Source: Borrelia duttonii Ly (GTDB lineage Bacteria; Spirochaetota; Spirochaetia; Borreliales; Borreliaceae). From it: DNA of 64,000 nt. Position numbers and translations under genes: made by a program. The DNA lies in the NCBI RefSeq assembly GCF_000019685.1, contig NC_011229.1, positions 62,001 through 126,000 of the forward strand. Direction: 5' to 3'. Below the pieces are notes generated by a model. That model was given only the letters and a program-made list of their open reading frames with translations. It had not been told where the DNA came from and did no database searches. Below are positions 19,106-28,477 of this stretch, piece after piece (within the stretch, counting starts at the first letter, position 1; every line of letters starts with the position of its first letter).

Positions 19106-20182
19106 TGAGAGAAACAATAAATGAATTTCTAGAACAAATTGAAAATGTCTGGAGGAAGCTTTGACAGTGATAAGATTAAAATACAACTTCAAAAATATGA
19201 AAAACAAATAAATAATGAAAATTTTTGGAATGATAACAAAAGAGCACAAGAAATTCTTAAGAATCAAAATATTTTAAAAACCAAAATTGAACCTTGGGAA
19301 AACTTGATATGCCAACTTAAAGATTTAAGGGAACTCTGTAAAATTGCAGAAAGTGAAGATGATAAAGCACTATTAGAGAGAGATGTTAATAAATTAAGAG
19401 AACAATATAAACATATCTTAACATTATCATATTTCAAAGAAGATATTGACATCAATAGCGCATTCTTGACAATACATTCAGGAGCAGGTGGAACAGAAGC
19501 ATGTGATTGGGTTAATATGCTATATAGAACATATTTAAGATATTCTGAGAGACGTGGATATAAAATAGAACTTATAGATTTGCTGGAATCTGAAGGAGGC
19601 ATTAAATCTGTTACAATCGAAATAAAAGGAAAATATGCATATGGATTCTTAAAAAGTGAAGTGGGAATACATCGACTTGTAAGAATTTCTCCTTTTGATG
19701 CTGCAAAAAAAAGACACACATCTTTTGCATCTGTTTTCATTGATCCTGTAATTGATGATAAAATTGAAATAATAATTAAACCAGAAGATATTAGAGTTGA
19801 TACATATAGAGCTTCAGGAGCAGGAGGGCAACATGTTAATAAAACATCATCGGCCGTTAGAATTACACATCTTAAAACAGGAATAGTAACACAATCTCAA
19901 ACTGATAGAAGTCAACATAGAAATAAAGAATTAGCAATGAAAGTATTAAAATCAAAACTTTATGAACACTACAAAACACTAGAACAACAAAAAAGTAAAT
20001 CTAAACAACAAGAAAAAAAAGATATCTCTTGGGGCAATCAAATTAGATCTTATATATTTCAACCTTATACTCTAGTAAAAGATCACAGAACAAAATTTGA
20101 AAATCCAAATATTATGTCTGTTATGGACGGCAACATTGATAACTTTATAGAAGAATACCTAAAATGGAAAAATTTAAATTAA
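19105..20182 (+). CDS. prfB: Peptide chain release factor 2, expressed by programmed +1 frameshift
   Basis: RF2 recognises UGA and UAA stop codons. The gene starts at the ATG at 19105 (overlapping the previous stop) and reads 19 codons to CTT followed by an in-frame TGA at 19162-19164. Reading continues one base later as GACAGTGAT, giving a 358-residue product. Downstream motifs are complete: HSGAGGTEACDW near residue 117 and the catalytic GGQ in ASGAGGQHVNKT near 240. The anticodon-like tripeptide SPF in RISPFDAAKKRHT fits RF2. Reading only the downstream frame from 19139 would lose the true N-terminus. The following PEGA gene overlaps the end by 19 bases. Confidence 0.95.
19151..19165 (+). 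promoter_or_regulatory. RF2 autoregulatory +1 frameshift site
   Basis: GGAGG (19151-19155), a Shine-Dalgarno-like stimulator, lies three bases before the slippery CTT (19159-19161) and the TGAC stop context (19162-19165). This is the classic RF2 arrangement: low RF2 favours slippage on CUU U, high RF2 favours termination. It comes at codon 20, somewhat earlier than the codon 26 position in E. coli. Confidence 0.92.
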
Positions 20183-21573
20183 TAATAATCATGTTATTAT
20201 CAATCTCAACGACTAAACTAGCATATACTCAAAGTAACATTGAGTATAGATTTTCTTATATCATAAATACAAAAGAAGAAAATAAAGAACTCCAAAAAGG
20301 AATTGAACAAACACTAAATAAAATATACAATGCAATAAATGAACACATTATTAACGATAATGATAAAGACTTTATAAGACGCATTTATATATATCAAAAT
20401 ATAATAAGCAAAGAACAAGAATTTAGCAAACTCAAAGAAGACATGGACAAAAAAAAGTTACAAAATGCAATCGGTTTAAAAGAAGAAAATAAAATAGAAG
20501 TTAAAATTAAAAATCTTAAAGAAGACATTAAAAACATAAAAATCCAACAACAAGAACTTGAAAAATACCTTATAACTTTAAAAAAAATAAAAGCAAATTA
20601 CAAAAAGAACCAAGATAAAGTACATCTATCAAATTTGAATATAGAATTTTTAACAAGTCAAGAATTATTCTTTGTTAATTACATACACTTAAAAAAAGTA
20701 GATAAACATTATTTAGTTGAAATTAGCAATATTACTCCACAAGGAATAAAAGTTTACAAAGAAATTTTTAAACTATCATCATCTGTTGATGACATTGCAT
20801 ACAAAATAGCAAAACTCAGTCTTGAAGAAATATTAGGAAGAGAATTTATTAAACTTAAGATCAATGTCATAAATAATTTAGATGCCAAAATATATATAAA
20901 TGAAGAATTTGTATCAAAAGGATTATATAACAATGATATATGGGATATTTCTAAACTACCAGATAAAGAAATTATCATTGACATTACAAGCACAACTTAC
21001 AAACCATATAGAATAAAGCAAAAAGTAAAAAGTGGTGACACTATTGACTTAAATATTACATTACAAAAAGCAAATTCCAATAAAATATTAATTACAAGTA
21101 ATGTAACATCTAAAGTATTTAAAAAAGGAGTATTTATAGGAGAAACACCAATTGAAATTGAAGAACCTGAAAATGTAGAGTCTATATTATTGCAAGCTGA
21201 AGAACACAAAAACAAATTCATAATAATAAATAACAAAGATAAAGAAGTTTATATAGAAATGGTAAGAGATAATAGAAGTGAACTCATTACCAAAAGAGAT
21301 CTATTCTATATCAACCTTAGTATTTTTACATTAAATCTTATAGGAACTGCATTTGCCATAACAAAATATAATGAATCTTCAGAACTTTACAACATAGCTT
21401 TAAATAATATTTTAAAAAATAGAATAAGACCTCAAGATTTATATAATGCAAAAGTAGAAGAGATGATTGCAACATTCTTACTTGGTACAGGAATAACATT
21501 TTCCGTTGGTAGTTTTATACCATTAATCATTCATTTGGTACAATATATTAAAGAAGCAACTCGAGGTGAATAA
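20164..21573 (+). CDS. Exported PEGA-domain protein
   Basis: A 469-residue protein with an N-terminal signal sequence (LIIIMLLSISTTKLAYT). Residues 75-150 are strongly charged and predicted coiled coil (KEENKIEVKIKNLKEDI). Two PEGA-type beta domains follow: about 235-300 (INNLDAKIYINEEFVSKG) and 300-360 (ILITSNVTSKVFKKGVFIG with GETPIEI), the form of a surface-carbohydrate or envelope-associated repeat. Two hydrophobic segments near residues 380-398 and 440-460 could anchor it in the membrane. The start lies inside the end of prfB, giving a 19-base overlap. The role is unknown. Confidence 0.83.
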   Translation: MEKFKLIIIMLLSISTTKLAYTQSNIEYRFSYIINTKEENKELQKGIEQTLNKIYNAINEHIINDNDKDFIRRIYIYQNIISKEQEFSKLKEDMDKKKLQNAIGLKEENKIEVKIKNLKEDIKNIKIQQQELEKYLITLKKIKANYKKNQDKVHLSNLNIEFLTSQELFFVNYIHLKKVDKHYLVEISNITPQGIKVYKEIFKLSSSVDDIAYKIAKLSLEEILGREFIKLKINVINNLDAKIYINEEFVSKGLYNNDIWDISKLPDKEIIIDITSTTYKPYRIKQKVKSGDTIDLNITLQKANSNKILITSNVTSKVFKKGVFIGETPIEIEEPENVESILLQAEEHKNKFIIINNKDKEVYIEMVRDNRSELITKRDLFYINLSIFTLNLIGTAFAITKYNESSELYNIALNNILKNRIRPQDLYNAKVEEMIATFLLGTGITFSVGSFIPLIIHLVQYIKEATRGE

Positions 21574-21624
21574 ACTATTGTAAAATTTATTGAACACCAA
21601 ATAAAAAATAGGAGCACTAAACTT

Positions 21625-22470
21625 TTGAGCATTTTTAATAAAATAAGAAATTTATTCAAGAATAAAGAAAAGACACAAATAATTGAAAGGTTAGAAGATC
21701 TACTCTTAGAAGCAGATATAAAAAACGATATAGTAATAGAAATAGTAGAACATATTCAAAAAATAAAAGCTAAAGATGAACAAGAAACAGTATTACAACT
21801 AAAAAATTTACTAAAGAGTTATCTAAATCAACAACCTCTTAATTTAGAAAACAAAAGATTAAACATCTTATTGATACTTGGAGTAAACGGAGTTGGTAAA
21901 ACCTCAAGTATTATAAAACTCGCAAATAAATTCAAAAATGAAGGGAAAAATGTACTAATTGCTGCAGCAGACACATTCAGAGCTGCAGCAATCGAACAAC
22001 TTAAAATACAAAGCGAAAAAATTGGCATTAAAGTCATATCTCAAAACCAAGGAAGTGATGCAGCCGCAGTAATATTTGACAGCATATCAAGTGCAAAAAC
22101 TAAAAATTATGATATATTAATAATTGATACAGCAGGAAGACTCCAAAACAAAGAAAACTTAATTAAAGAACTCAAAAAAATGGACCAAGTGATAAAAAAA
22201 CAAATACTCGATACAAACATCAATTATAAAAAAATACTGGTAATAGACTCCATATCTGGAAAAAACACAAATAATCAAACAGAAATATTTGACAAAGCAA
22301 TACAAATTGACGGAATTATAGCCACAAAATTTGACTCATCATCTAGAGCAGGTGGAATAATTAATATCTCAAAATTATTTCAAAAACCCATATATTTCTT
22401 TACATTTGGAGAACAAGTAGACAACATTAAAGAATTTAACACTGAAAACTACTTAAATAAACTATTATGA
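21625..22470 (+). CDS. ftsY: Signal recognition particle receptor FtsY, NG domain only
   Basis: SRP receptor GTPase for membrane targeting of nascent proteins. The 281 residues comprise only the N and G domains; the acidic A domain of larger FtsY proteins is absent. Motifs: LGVNGVGKTSSIIKLA (P-loop, near residue 91), AADTFRAAAIEQL, and IDTAGRLQNKENL. The later motifs are diverged: VIDSISGKNTNNQ replaces the usual LDATTGQNA, and ATKFDSSSRAGGI replaces TKLDGTAKGG. The start is TTG preceded by AGGAG; no suitable ATG exists. The stop overlaps the next gene by four bases. Confidence 0.93.
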   Translation: MSIFNKIRNLFKNKEKTQIIERLEDLLLEADIKNDIVIEIVEHIQKIKAKDEQETVLQLKNLLKSYLNQQPLNLENKRLNILLILGVNGVGKTSSIIKLANKFKNEGKNVLIAAADTFRAAAIEQLKIQSEKIGIKVISQNQGSDAAAVIFDSISSAKTKNYDILIIDTAGRLQNKENLIKELKKMDQVIKKQILDTNINYKKILVIDSISGKNTNNQTEIFDKAIQIDGIIATKFDSSSRAGGIINISKLFQKPIYFFTFGEQVDNIKEFNTENYLNKLL

Positions 22471-23522
22471 CAACAAATATCATAAAATTAATATTAATTT
22501 CAATTTTAATACAAAACATATACGGAAAAAGTTACTTTATATCAGACGTATTTTTCAACAAGTACCAGGAAATATATGATATTCCCCAAACAGGATTTTA
22601 CATTGAATATACCAAAGTTAATGAAATTGAAAAATTTAGCCTTTTTAAAGATTTAAAATTAATTAAATACAAAACACAAAAAAAAATAGAAGATAATAAA
22701 AAACAATTAACATTTTACAATGAAAAAGATATTAAAATAAAAGAAGAAATTTACGATGAGTTAAATAATAAAATAAAAGAAATAAAATATAGTCCCAAAG
22801 GAATAATTCTTGAATCTGTAGACTATTTTTATAAAAATAACGATGTGATTTACAAAGAAATCAAAATTTTAAATCAAAAACCAAAAACAATACACTATAT
22901 GAAAGATACTAATGGAAAACTTTTAAAAATAACAGGATCAGATTTACAAATTTGGAATTATGGAATCAATGGAGAAATAAAATCAACATATCTTGATATA
23001 AAAAAATCTAAAACAAAAGTAATCCTATATGATGATCAAAAGAGACATTTAAAAAACATCATATTAGATAATAACAAAATTGTATCTAAAGAAAACAATC
23101 AATATTTAGATGACAATGAAATAATCAATGTAAAAGAAGAAGATAATACAAAAATCATATCAAAATATAAAGATCATAACTTAATAAAACAAGAAGTTTA
23201 TAAAGATAATAAAATAACAAAAATATGCGACTTTGAATATAATGAATCTGGACATGTTACAATGGAAAATGTCATTATAAAAGATGAAGATAAAGAATAT
23301 ACTACAAAAACAACATATGAATATGATTCTGATGATAAATTAATATCAAAAACAATCTATGAAAATGACTTAATATCACTAAAGACTGATTATTTCAGTG
23401 ACAATGAATATGAACAAAAGATATACCATAATGGAAACCCTATATTTACAATAAGATATAAAAATGATGAAATTATTGAACAAATAAATACAGATACTAG
23501 AGACAAAAATGAAACTAAATAG
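22467..23522 (+). CDS. Exported hypothetical protein with repeated beta-hairpin (YD/MORN-like) sequence
   Basis: A 351-residue protein with an N-terminal hydrophobic signal (about residues 4-20, ending IYGKS). The mature part is rich in Lys, Asp, Asn and Tyr and consists of short repeating strand-turn units, such as LYDDQKRHLKN, TYEYDSDDKLISKTIYEN and IYHNGNPIFTIRY, resembling toxin_YD or MORN-variant repeats. It has no cysteine-based or catalytic motif I recognise apart from one Cys near residue 254. It overlaps both ftsY and the ABC permease gene, so it may be an envelope protein that travels with the transporter. Function unknown. Confidence 0.8.
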   Translation: MTTNIIKLILISILIQNIYGKSYFISDVFFNKYQEIYDIPQTGFYIEYTKVNEIEKFSLFKDLKLIKYKTQKKIEDNKKQLTFYNEKDIKIKEEIYDELNNKIKEIKYSPKGIILESVDYFYKNNDVIYKEIKILNQKPKTIHYMKDTNGKLLKITGSDLQIWNYGINGEIKSTYLDIKKSKTKVILYDDQKRHLKNIILDNNKIVSKENNQYLDDNEIINVKEEDNTKIISKYKDHNLIKQEVYKDNKITKICDFEYNESGHVTMENVIIKDEDKEYTTKTTYEYDSDDKLISKTIYENDLISLKTDYFSDNEYEQKIYHNGNPIFTIRYKNDEIIEQINTDTRDKNETK

Positions 23523-24759
23523 ACTCTTATTTAAAAGATTAATCTTAGATGAACAAAATAGCCTATCACTCACAATTGTCATAATCTTAAGTATAGTACT
23601 TGGACAAATCATTATCATCATCACAATATCAATCATGAATGGTTTTCAAAATGATTTTTTCACAAGCATATCTACACTAGAAAGTGGCAATTTAAAAATT
23701 GAAAACAAATTAAATGAGCAAGAATTCAATTCCATTAAAAAAATGAAAGAAATAATTCAAATAAATAAAATTTATGAAACACAAGGAATTGGAATTGAAA
23801 ATTATTATTACCCAAGCATACTAAATATAATAGCATTTGATACAAAAGACGTTATAAATGACAAAAACTTTCTTCTCCTAACAGGTCTGACAGCATCTCA
23901 AATCCAACTTAATGAAGATGAAATCATCATAGGAGACGTGCTCTCATATAACTTAGATCTATATGCAGGAGACACAATAGGTTTGATATTAAATGACGAA
24001 ATTACAAATTTACATACATTAAAAAACGAAGTAAAACAATTTAAAATAAAAGCCATTTTTAAGAGCAATTATAGCAAAATAAACCAATCTACAGTATTTA
24101 TGAATATCAATTACTTTTACACAAAACAACTAATTAAAGATATAGATATTAATTATCAAGTAAAAACAAAAAATTTATATCCAAGTAAAAAACTAATAAA
24201 TGCAATCAAAAATATTAATCAAAAAATTAAAATTAAACCTTGGCATGAATATAATAAAGAATTTTACAAAGCACTAAAAATAGAGAGAAATACAATGTTA
24301 ATCATTTTAACAAGCATATTTCTTGTCATTGCTGTTAACACATACTACCTACAAAAAAGGATAATAATTAATAAAAGTAAATCTATCTCAATAATCTTAT
24401 TTTTGGGACTAAGAGCACAAAAAATTAGAAAAGTTTTCCTAATTCATTCAGTAGTAATTTGTGTACTGGGAAGCATCATTGGAATCATTTCAGGCATCAT
24501 AATATCTCTAAACATAAACGAAATCTTAAATACAATTGACATCTTAATAAATAGCTTGATTAATGCTGTAAATTATATATTAAAATTAAATCTGGAAAAT
24601 ATAGAAATAAAAATAGTAAAAAATACAATTACGCCTAAAATATTCCTAAGTGATTTAATGCTAATACTATTTTTTGCTTGTCTATTTACAATATGTTCAA
24701 GCCTAAAAGTGACTAAAAAAATCAAATATACTGATAAAATAAACGGAGCAACACCATAA
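23509..24759 (+). CDS. ABC transporter permease, LolC/LolE-like (first copy)
   Basis: A 416-residue FtsX/MacB-superfamily permease. One membrane segment near residues 20-42 (LTIVIILSIVLGQIIIIITI) is followed by a large extracytoplasmic domain to about residue 265, then three further membrane segments at the C-terminus. The topology and adjacency to a LolD-type ATPase suggest lipoprotein release from the cytoplasmic membrane, which matters in a lipoprotein-rich spirochaete. It overlaps the preceding gene by 14 bases and abuts the ATPase gene. The assignment to LolC versus LolE is not possible by eye. Confidence 0.85.
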   Translation: MKLNRLLFKRLILDEQNSLSLTIVIILSIVLGQIIIIITISIMNGFQNDFFTSISTLESGNLKIENKLNEQEFNSIKKMKEIIQINKIYETQGIGIENYYYPSILNIIAFDTKDVINDKNFLLLTGLTASQIQLNEDEIIIGDVLSYNLDLYAGDTIGLILNDEITNLHTLKNEVKQFKIKAIFKSNYSKINQSTVFMNINYFYTKQLIKDIDINYQVKTKNLYPSKKLINAIKNINQKIKIKPWHEYNKEFYKALKIERNTMLIILTSIFLVIAVNTYYLQKRIIINKSKSISIILFLGLRAQKIRKVFLIHSVVICVLGSIIGIISGIIISLNINEILNTIDILINSLINAVNYILKLNLENIEIKIVKNTITPKIFLSDLMLILFFACLFTICSSLKVTKKIKYTDKINGATP

Positions 24760-25449
24760 ATGCACAATACACAAAACATAATATGCATCAAAGAAATATA
24801 TAAAACATATACTAAAAATAAAACAAAAATACAAGTACTAGAAAATTTAAATTTAAATGTCAAAAATGGTGATTTTATTTCTATTCAAGGTAAAAGCGGT
24901 TGTGGCAAATCAACACTCTTTAATATCATATCAGGAATTGATAAAATGGATTCAGGAGACATAATATCATGTGGAATATCTTTAAAAAATGCAAATGAAA
25001 AAACCTTAAGTTTATATAAAAATACAAAAATAGGTCTTGTATTTCAAAATCACAATTTAATTGATGAATTTAATGTATTTGAAAACATTATTTTACCTAA
25101 AATAATAGAAGGAAAAGATAACTTTGCAGAAATCAAAAAAAAAGCTCTGCGCTTAATGAAAATATTAGATATCGAAACAAGGAAAGAACATTATCCTTCA
25201 GAATTATCCGGAGGAGAAGCACAACGAGCAGCTATTGCAAGAGCTTTAATAAACGAACCAAATATAATACTATGCGATGAACCTACTGGTAATCTAGATA
25301 TCAACACTGCCAAAACAGTAGAATCATTATTAATAGAAACATCAAAAACATTTAATAAAACACTTCTTTTAGTAAGTCATAATCCAGAATTTTCAAATAA
25401 AGCAGATATCAAATACGAACTTAGAGATAAAACATTAAAGAGAATATGA
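24760..25449 (+). CDS. lolD: ABC transporter ATP-binding protein, LolD-like
   Basis: A 229-residue ATPase with all motifs: Walker A GKSGCGKST near residue 44, Q-loop VFQNHNLIDEFN, signature LSGGEAQRAAIARAL near 145, Walker B IILCDEPTGNLD near 166 and the switch His in LLVSHNPE. The EPTGNLD Walker B and the L-Q-P-like region are typical of the LolD/MacB/FtsE group. Its start directly follows the first permease stop and its end overlaps the second permease by four bases, so the three genes make one transporter. Confidence 0.93.
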   Translation: MHNTQNIICIKEIYKTYTKNKTKIQVLENLNLNVKNGDFISIQGKSGCGKSTLFNIISGIDKMDSGDIISCGISLKNANEKTLSLYKNTKIGLVFQNHNLIDEFNVFENIILPKIIEGKDNFAEIKKKALRLMKILDIETRKEHYPSELSGGEAQRAAIARALINEPNIILCDEPTGNLDINTAKTVESLLIETSKTFNKTLLLVSHNPEFSNKADIKYELRDKTLKRI

Positions 25450-26696
25450 TGCACTCCAATATTAAAGAACTTTTAAAAATAGCATATGTTATATTCATAC
25501 ACTCAAAAAATAAAAAAGCTCTTATAGGTTCTGGGATATCTTTAAGTCTAGTAATGATTCCTTTAATAATTGTTTATTATATGTCAAACAATATTATGAA
25601 CGCCACAATAGAAAGATACATTAAAAATGAAGGATTTTCAGTACAGATAGAATATAATGAAATTCACAAAGATGAATATCTAAAATCTAAGCTAGAAAAA
25701 TTTAAAAACGAATATAAACATGATAAGCTAAGATATTTCTTTGAGAAAAGAACCTATGGACTTATTGGAAATAAAAAAAAACAAGGGGCTTTAATCAGAG
25801 CAGTAGAAAATAAATTTATTAATAATAATAAACATATAAAATTAGTAGATGGAAAGAAAAACTTTAATAAAAATGAAATATTAATATCAAGACAAATCAC
25901 AGACAAGCTTAATTTAAATATTAATGACTCTATCTACTTAATAGTACCTAACAATAAATATCAAAAAATACTCCCCAGAGCACAAAAATTTACCATAGCT
26001 GGAATAATTGAAACAGGATTAAGAGAAATTGATAAAAATTTAGTTTTTATTTCATTACAAGACGCAAATATAATGACAAAAGAATTATCTAAAAGTATAA
26101 TTGGACTTTCTATTAAAACCAATACAAAAGAAAAAACTAATAATCTTAAAGAAAAGCTCACAAAAGAATTTAAAGAATATAAAATAAAAACATTTTATGA
26201 ACTATATCTAAACAAATATACAAATTTAAATATAAGCAAAAAACTTTTAATATTCATTATGGCATTTATCGTAATATTTGCAAGTATTAATATATCCTCA
26301 TCACTCTGTATGTTAATACTTGAAAATAAAAAGAAAATTGCAATATTAAAATCAATTGGAATGAATAATGCAACCCTTAAATTAATATTTATACTGATAG
26401 CACTTGTTTTAAGTTCAACATCATGCATAATAGGAATCATCATAGGAAATTACCTAACCATCAATATAGAACAAATAATTAACATAGTAGATATTATAAC
26501 CAATATAATTTTAAAGATATTTGGCGCTGATAACACAGAACTTCTAAATTCTGACTATTATATCTCTGAATTTAACATCAAAATAAGTACTAAATTTAGC
26601 CTAATTATCCTCTTAGCCTATACATTAATTAGTATTGCAACAACACTTATTCCTCTGAACATCATCTCAAAATTTAAAGAAAAAGAAATACTATAA
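25446..26696 (+). CDS. ABC transporter permease, LolC/LolE-like (second copy)
   Basis: A 416-residue permease of the same topology as the copy before the ATPase: a membrane segment near residues 25-45 (GISLSLVMIPLIIVYYMS), a long extracytoplasmic domain (GALIRAVENKFINNN, ILISRQITDKLNLN) and three C-terminal segments, with LENKKKIAILKSIGMNNATLKLIF matching the family's coupling region. It differs clearly from the first copy, so the transporter is likely a heterodimer of permeases. It ends the long plus-strand series. Confidence 0.87.
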   Translation: MMHSNIKELLKIAYVIFIHSKNKKALIGSGISLSLVMIPLIIVYYMSNNIMNATIERYIKNEGFSVQIEYNEIHKDEYLKSKLEKFKNEYKHDKLRYFFEKRTYGLIGNKKKQGALIRAVENKFINNNKHIKLVDGKKNFNKNEILISRQITDKLNLNINDSIYLIVPNNKYQKILPRAQKFTIAGIIETGLREIDKNLVFISLQDANIMTKELSKSIIGLSIKTNTKEKTNNLKEKLTKEFKEYKIKTFYELYLNKYTNLNISKKLLIFIMAFIVIFASINISSSLCMLILENKKKIAILKSIGMNNATLKLIFILIALVLSSTSCIIGIIIGNYLTINIEQIINIVDIITNIILKIFGADNTELLNSDYYISEFNIKISTKFSLIILLAYTLISIATTLIPLNIISKFKEKEIL

Positions 26697-26706
26697 TCCA
26701 TATAAA

Positions 26707-26723
26707 AAAATAGATACTATTTT
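26707..26723. terminator. Short hairpin between convergent permease and hypothetical gene
   Basis: AAAATAG and CTATTTT form a 7-base-pair stem with a 3-base loop, just after the permease stop and including the stop codon of the convergent gene. The arm ends in four T bases in either direction. It is short and AT-only apart from one pair, so terminator strength is uncertain. Confidence 0.4.
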
Positions 26724-28003
26724 ACAAATACATTAATGATTTTAATAGAAGATAATTCCTCTTTAATGTTTGCATAAATCTCTTTTGGAAAAATGGTTTT
26801 TAGTGAAAAAACTTGTCTAGAACGAGATTTAAGAAAAGAATTGGATTCAGAAATTAACTTTCTCTTTAAAGACCTAATAACTTGACTATCTTTAGTAACA
26901 TAAATTATTTCAATTTCTAAATCTTTAACATCATCACTTGAACTATTATAAACTTCTATTAAAGAATTAACTTCATAAATTTCAAAAGATTCATGAAAAT
27001 AACTACCAAGATATTTAAAAGTTAATATTGATGAACTTGTCTCCAAATTAATACCAGAGAAATCATTAACGTCTTTAAAAAATTCAATTAAACGTATATC
27101 AAGAACCATTTTTTTAGGATGAGAACTAATACCTTTAGAAACATTATATACAAAATCAATTGGAACATATACTCCCCTATTCCATTTATTGGGGAAATCA
27201 CTCTTCTTTTCAAAAACTTTATTTAAAATAGGTTTTCCCAAATCATCATAAACCGTTATACTATAAGAAATATTTTTAATAGAATCTTTCGATGAAATAA
27301 CTCCTGCTTTTAACTGATAAGTATGTGAATCTTCAAAAACCAATACCTTAGCACTTTCAACTTCAACATAATATAAAACATTAGGATTGCCAATAAGATT
27401 AGCAGATTCAACTATTAAATCAGATGCCCTTGTAACTGAAGGCAAGCCTTGAACTACAGGCTCTTTGATATCCCTCTCTAAATCACCAAAATATTCATGA
27501 CCATCAATAAAAGGATATACTGTTCTATATGTAATAAATGCAATAACAGATATTAATATAAAACTTAACAATAATACTAATATCCTCTGTTTTAATTTTG
27601 AAAATTCATCATATTCTCTTAAATCAACTCCATCAATTATTCCAAACTCTCTAGCCTGCAAACTTACATGTATTAATTTTTTATTTGTATCTTTAGTATT
27701 TATTTCCGTAACAAGCCTCTTATACAGATTAAAAAATAAAGTAAAGAGAGACTTATTATGAAGAGAATACAAATACACAGCATCAAGTTCTCTTAAAGAA
27801 TGAGCAAAATCTCCAGCTCTTTCTAATTGTCGAGCTCTATCATATATCTTCAAAAAATGCTTTTCAATATTTTCCATATCAGCATCAGAAATATCAGCTC
27901 GTCCCATAATTTCTTTTATTCTTCTTTCTTTTAAAATTTTATTCTTATGCTTAGATAAAGTAGATAAATAAATTTTAATTCTTTCTTCAGAAGTTTTACT
28001 CAT
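26717..28003 (-). CDS. Single-pass membrane hypothetical protein
   Basis: A 428-residue protein I do not recognise. Residues 1-145 are helical and soluble, with a TPR-like helix pair (KIYDRARQLERAGDFAHSLREL). One membrane segment lies at about 148-168 (ILVLLLSFILISVIAFI). The remaining 250 residues would be outside the cytoplasm and look beta-rich, in two possibly related halves (LKAGVISSKDSIKNISYSI and TFKYLGSYFHESFEIYEV). It overlaps the small upstream gene by eight bases and is presumably cotranscribed with it. Confidence 0.8.
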   Translation of the reverse strand: MSKTSEERIKIYLSTLSKHKNKILKERRIKEIMGRADISDADMENIEKHFLKIYDRARQLERAGDFAHSLRELDAVYLYSLHNKSLFTLFFNLYKRLVTEINTKDTNKKLIHVSLQAREFGIIDGVDLREYDEFSKLKQRILVLLLSFILISVIAFITYRTVYPFIDGHEYFGDLERDIKEPVVQGLPSVTRASDLIVESANLIGNPNVLYYVEVESAKVLVFEDSHTYQLKAGVISSKDSIKNISYSITVYDDLGKPILNKVFEKKSDFPNKWNRGVYVPIDFVYNVSKGISSHPKKMVLDIRLIEFFKDVNDFSGINLETSSSILTFKYLGSYFHESFEIYEVNSLIEVYNSSSDDVKDLEIEIIYVTKDSQVIRSLKRKLISESNSFLKSRSRQVFSLKTIFPKEIYANIKEELSSIKIINVFVK

Positions 28004-28313
28004 TATCTTCTAGTTCATCAACTTTTTTTAAAAGCCAATAAGCAATATTTTTAGCCGTATCTTTTGTAATAGAAATTCCAACAAAAGAATTAATCAAAAT
28101 TACCTTTTCTTTAGAACCCCTAAGATCTCCAGAAATCTCTTCCAAAACACCTTCTTTAGTTTTAGTATAAACAATCTCTTCAGGAATTTCTGTAGACTCA
28201 AAAACAAGATCACAAAAAATTTCTCCAGTATTAGTTACACTTCCATAAATATTATTAATAGGAACTAATTTATAATCTTCTGCTTTTTCAAATCTGTAAA
28301 TTATCTCTTTCAT
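27996..28313 (-). CDS. Small hypothetical protein, possibly from a leaderless mRNA
   Basis: A 105-residue acidic protein without signal or membrane segment. Distinct stretches are FEKAEDYKLVPINN, GSVTNTGEIFCDLVFESTE and GISITKDTAKNIAYWLLKK. No known domain is recognised. No ribosome-binding site precedes the ATG, and a perfect extended -10 ends only seven bases before it, so the transcript could begin at or next to the start codon. It is the first gene of the two-gene leftward unit. Confidence 0.75.
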   Translation of the reverse strand: MKEIIYRFEKAEDYKLVPINNIYGSVTNTGEIFCDLVFESTEIPEEIVYTKTKEGVLEEISGDLRGSKEKVILINSFVGISITKDTAKNIAYWLLKKVDELEDNE

Positions 28314-28320
28314 AAAACGA

Positions 28321-28329
28321 ATTATAACA
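28321..28329 (-). promoter_or_regulatory. Extended -10 promoter placed for a leaderless transcript
   Basis: The minus strand reads TGTTATAAT with its last base at 28321. The start codon of the downstream gene begins at 28313. A start site six to eight bases after the -10 would fall at or next to the A of the ATG. Confidence 0.55.
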
Positions 28330-28427
28330 TAAATATTTATCTAGAATTAAAATATAAGATTTAAAATCCCAAACCGCTTCTATTAAAATACAAAATATTT
28401 TACACACAAAAATAAAATAAAAAATAA

Positions 28428-28436
28428 TGTTATAAT
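28428..28436 (+). promoter_or_regulatory. Extended -10 promoter of sufS
   Basis: TGTTATAAT ends 41 bases upstream of the sufS ATG. No matching -35 at 16-18 bases is visible; an A/T-only stretch precedes it. Confidence 0.5.
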
Positions 28437-28477
28437 TTTTAAAATAAAATTTTTCATATAAAAATAAAGAGTAATAA

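Noticed and set aside
19139..19162. A start for prfB at the ATG at 19147-like position in the downstream frame
   Set aside because: It would drop the N-terminal leader and ignore the GGAGG-CTT-TGAC frameshift signal that explains the interrupted frame.
19264..19740. 158-codon minus-strand frame inside prfB
   Set aside because: It mirrors the RF2 coding region, including the conserved blocks on the other strand, and has no support of its own.
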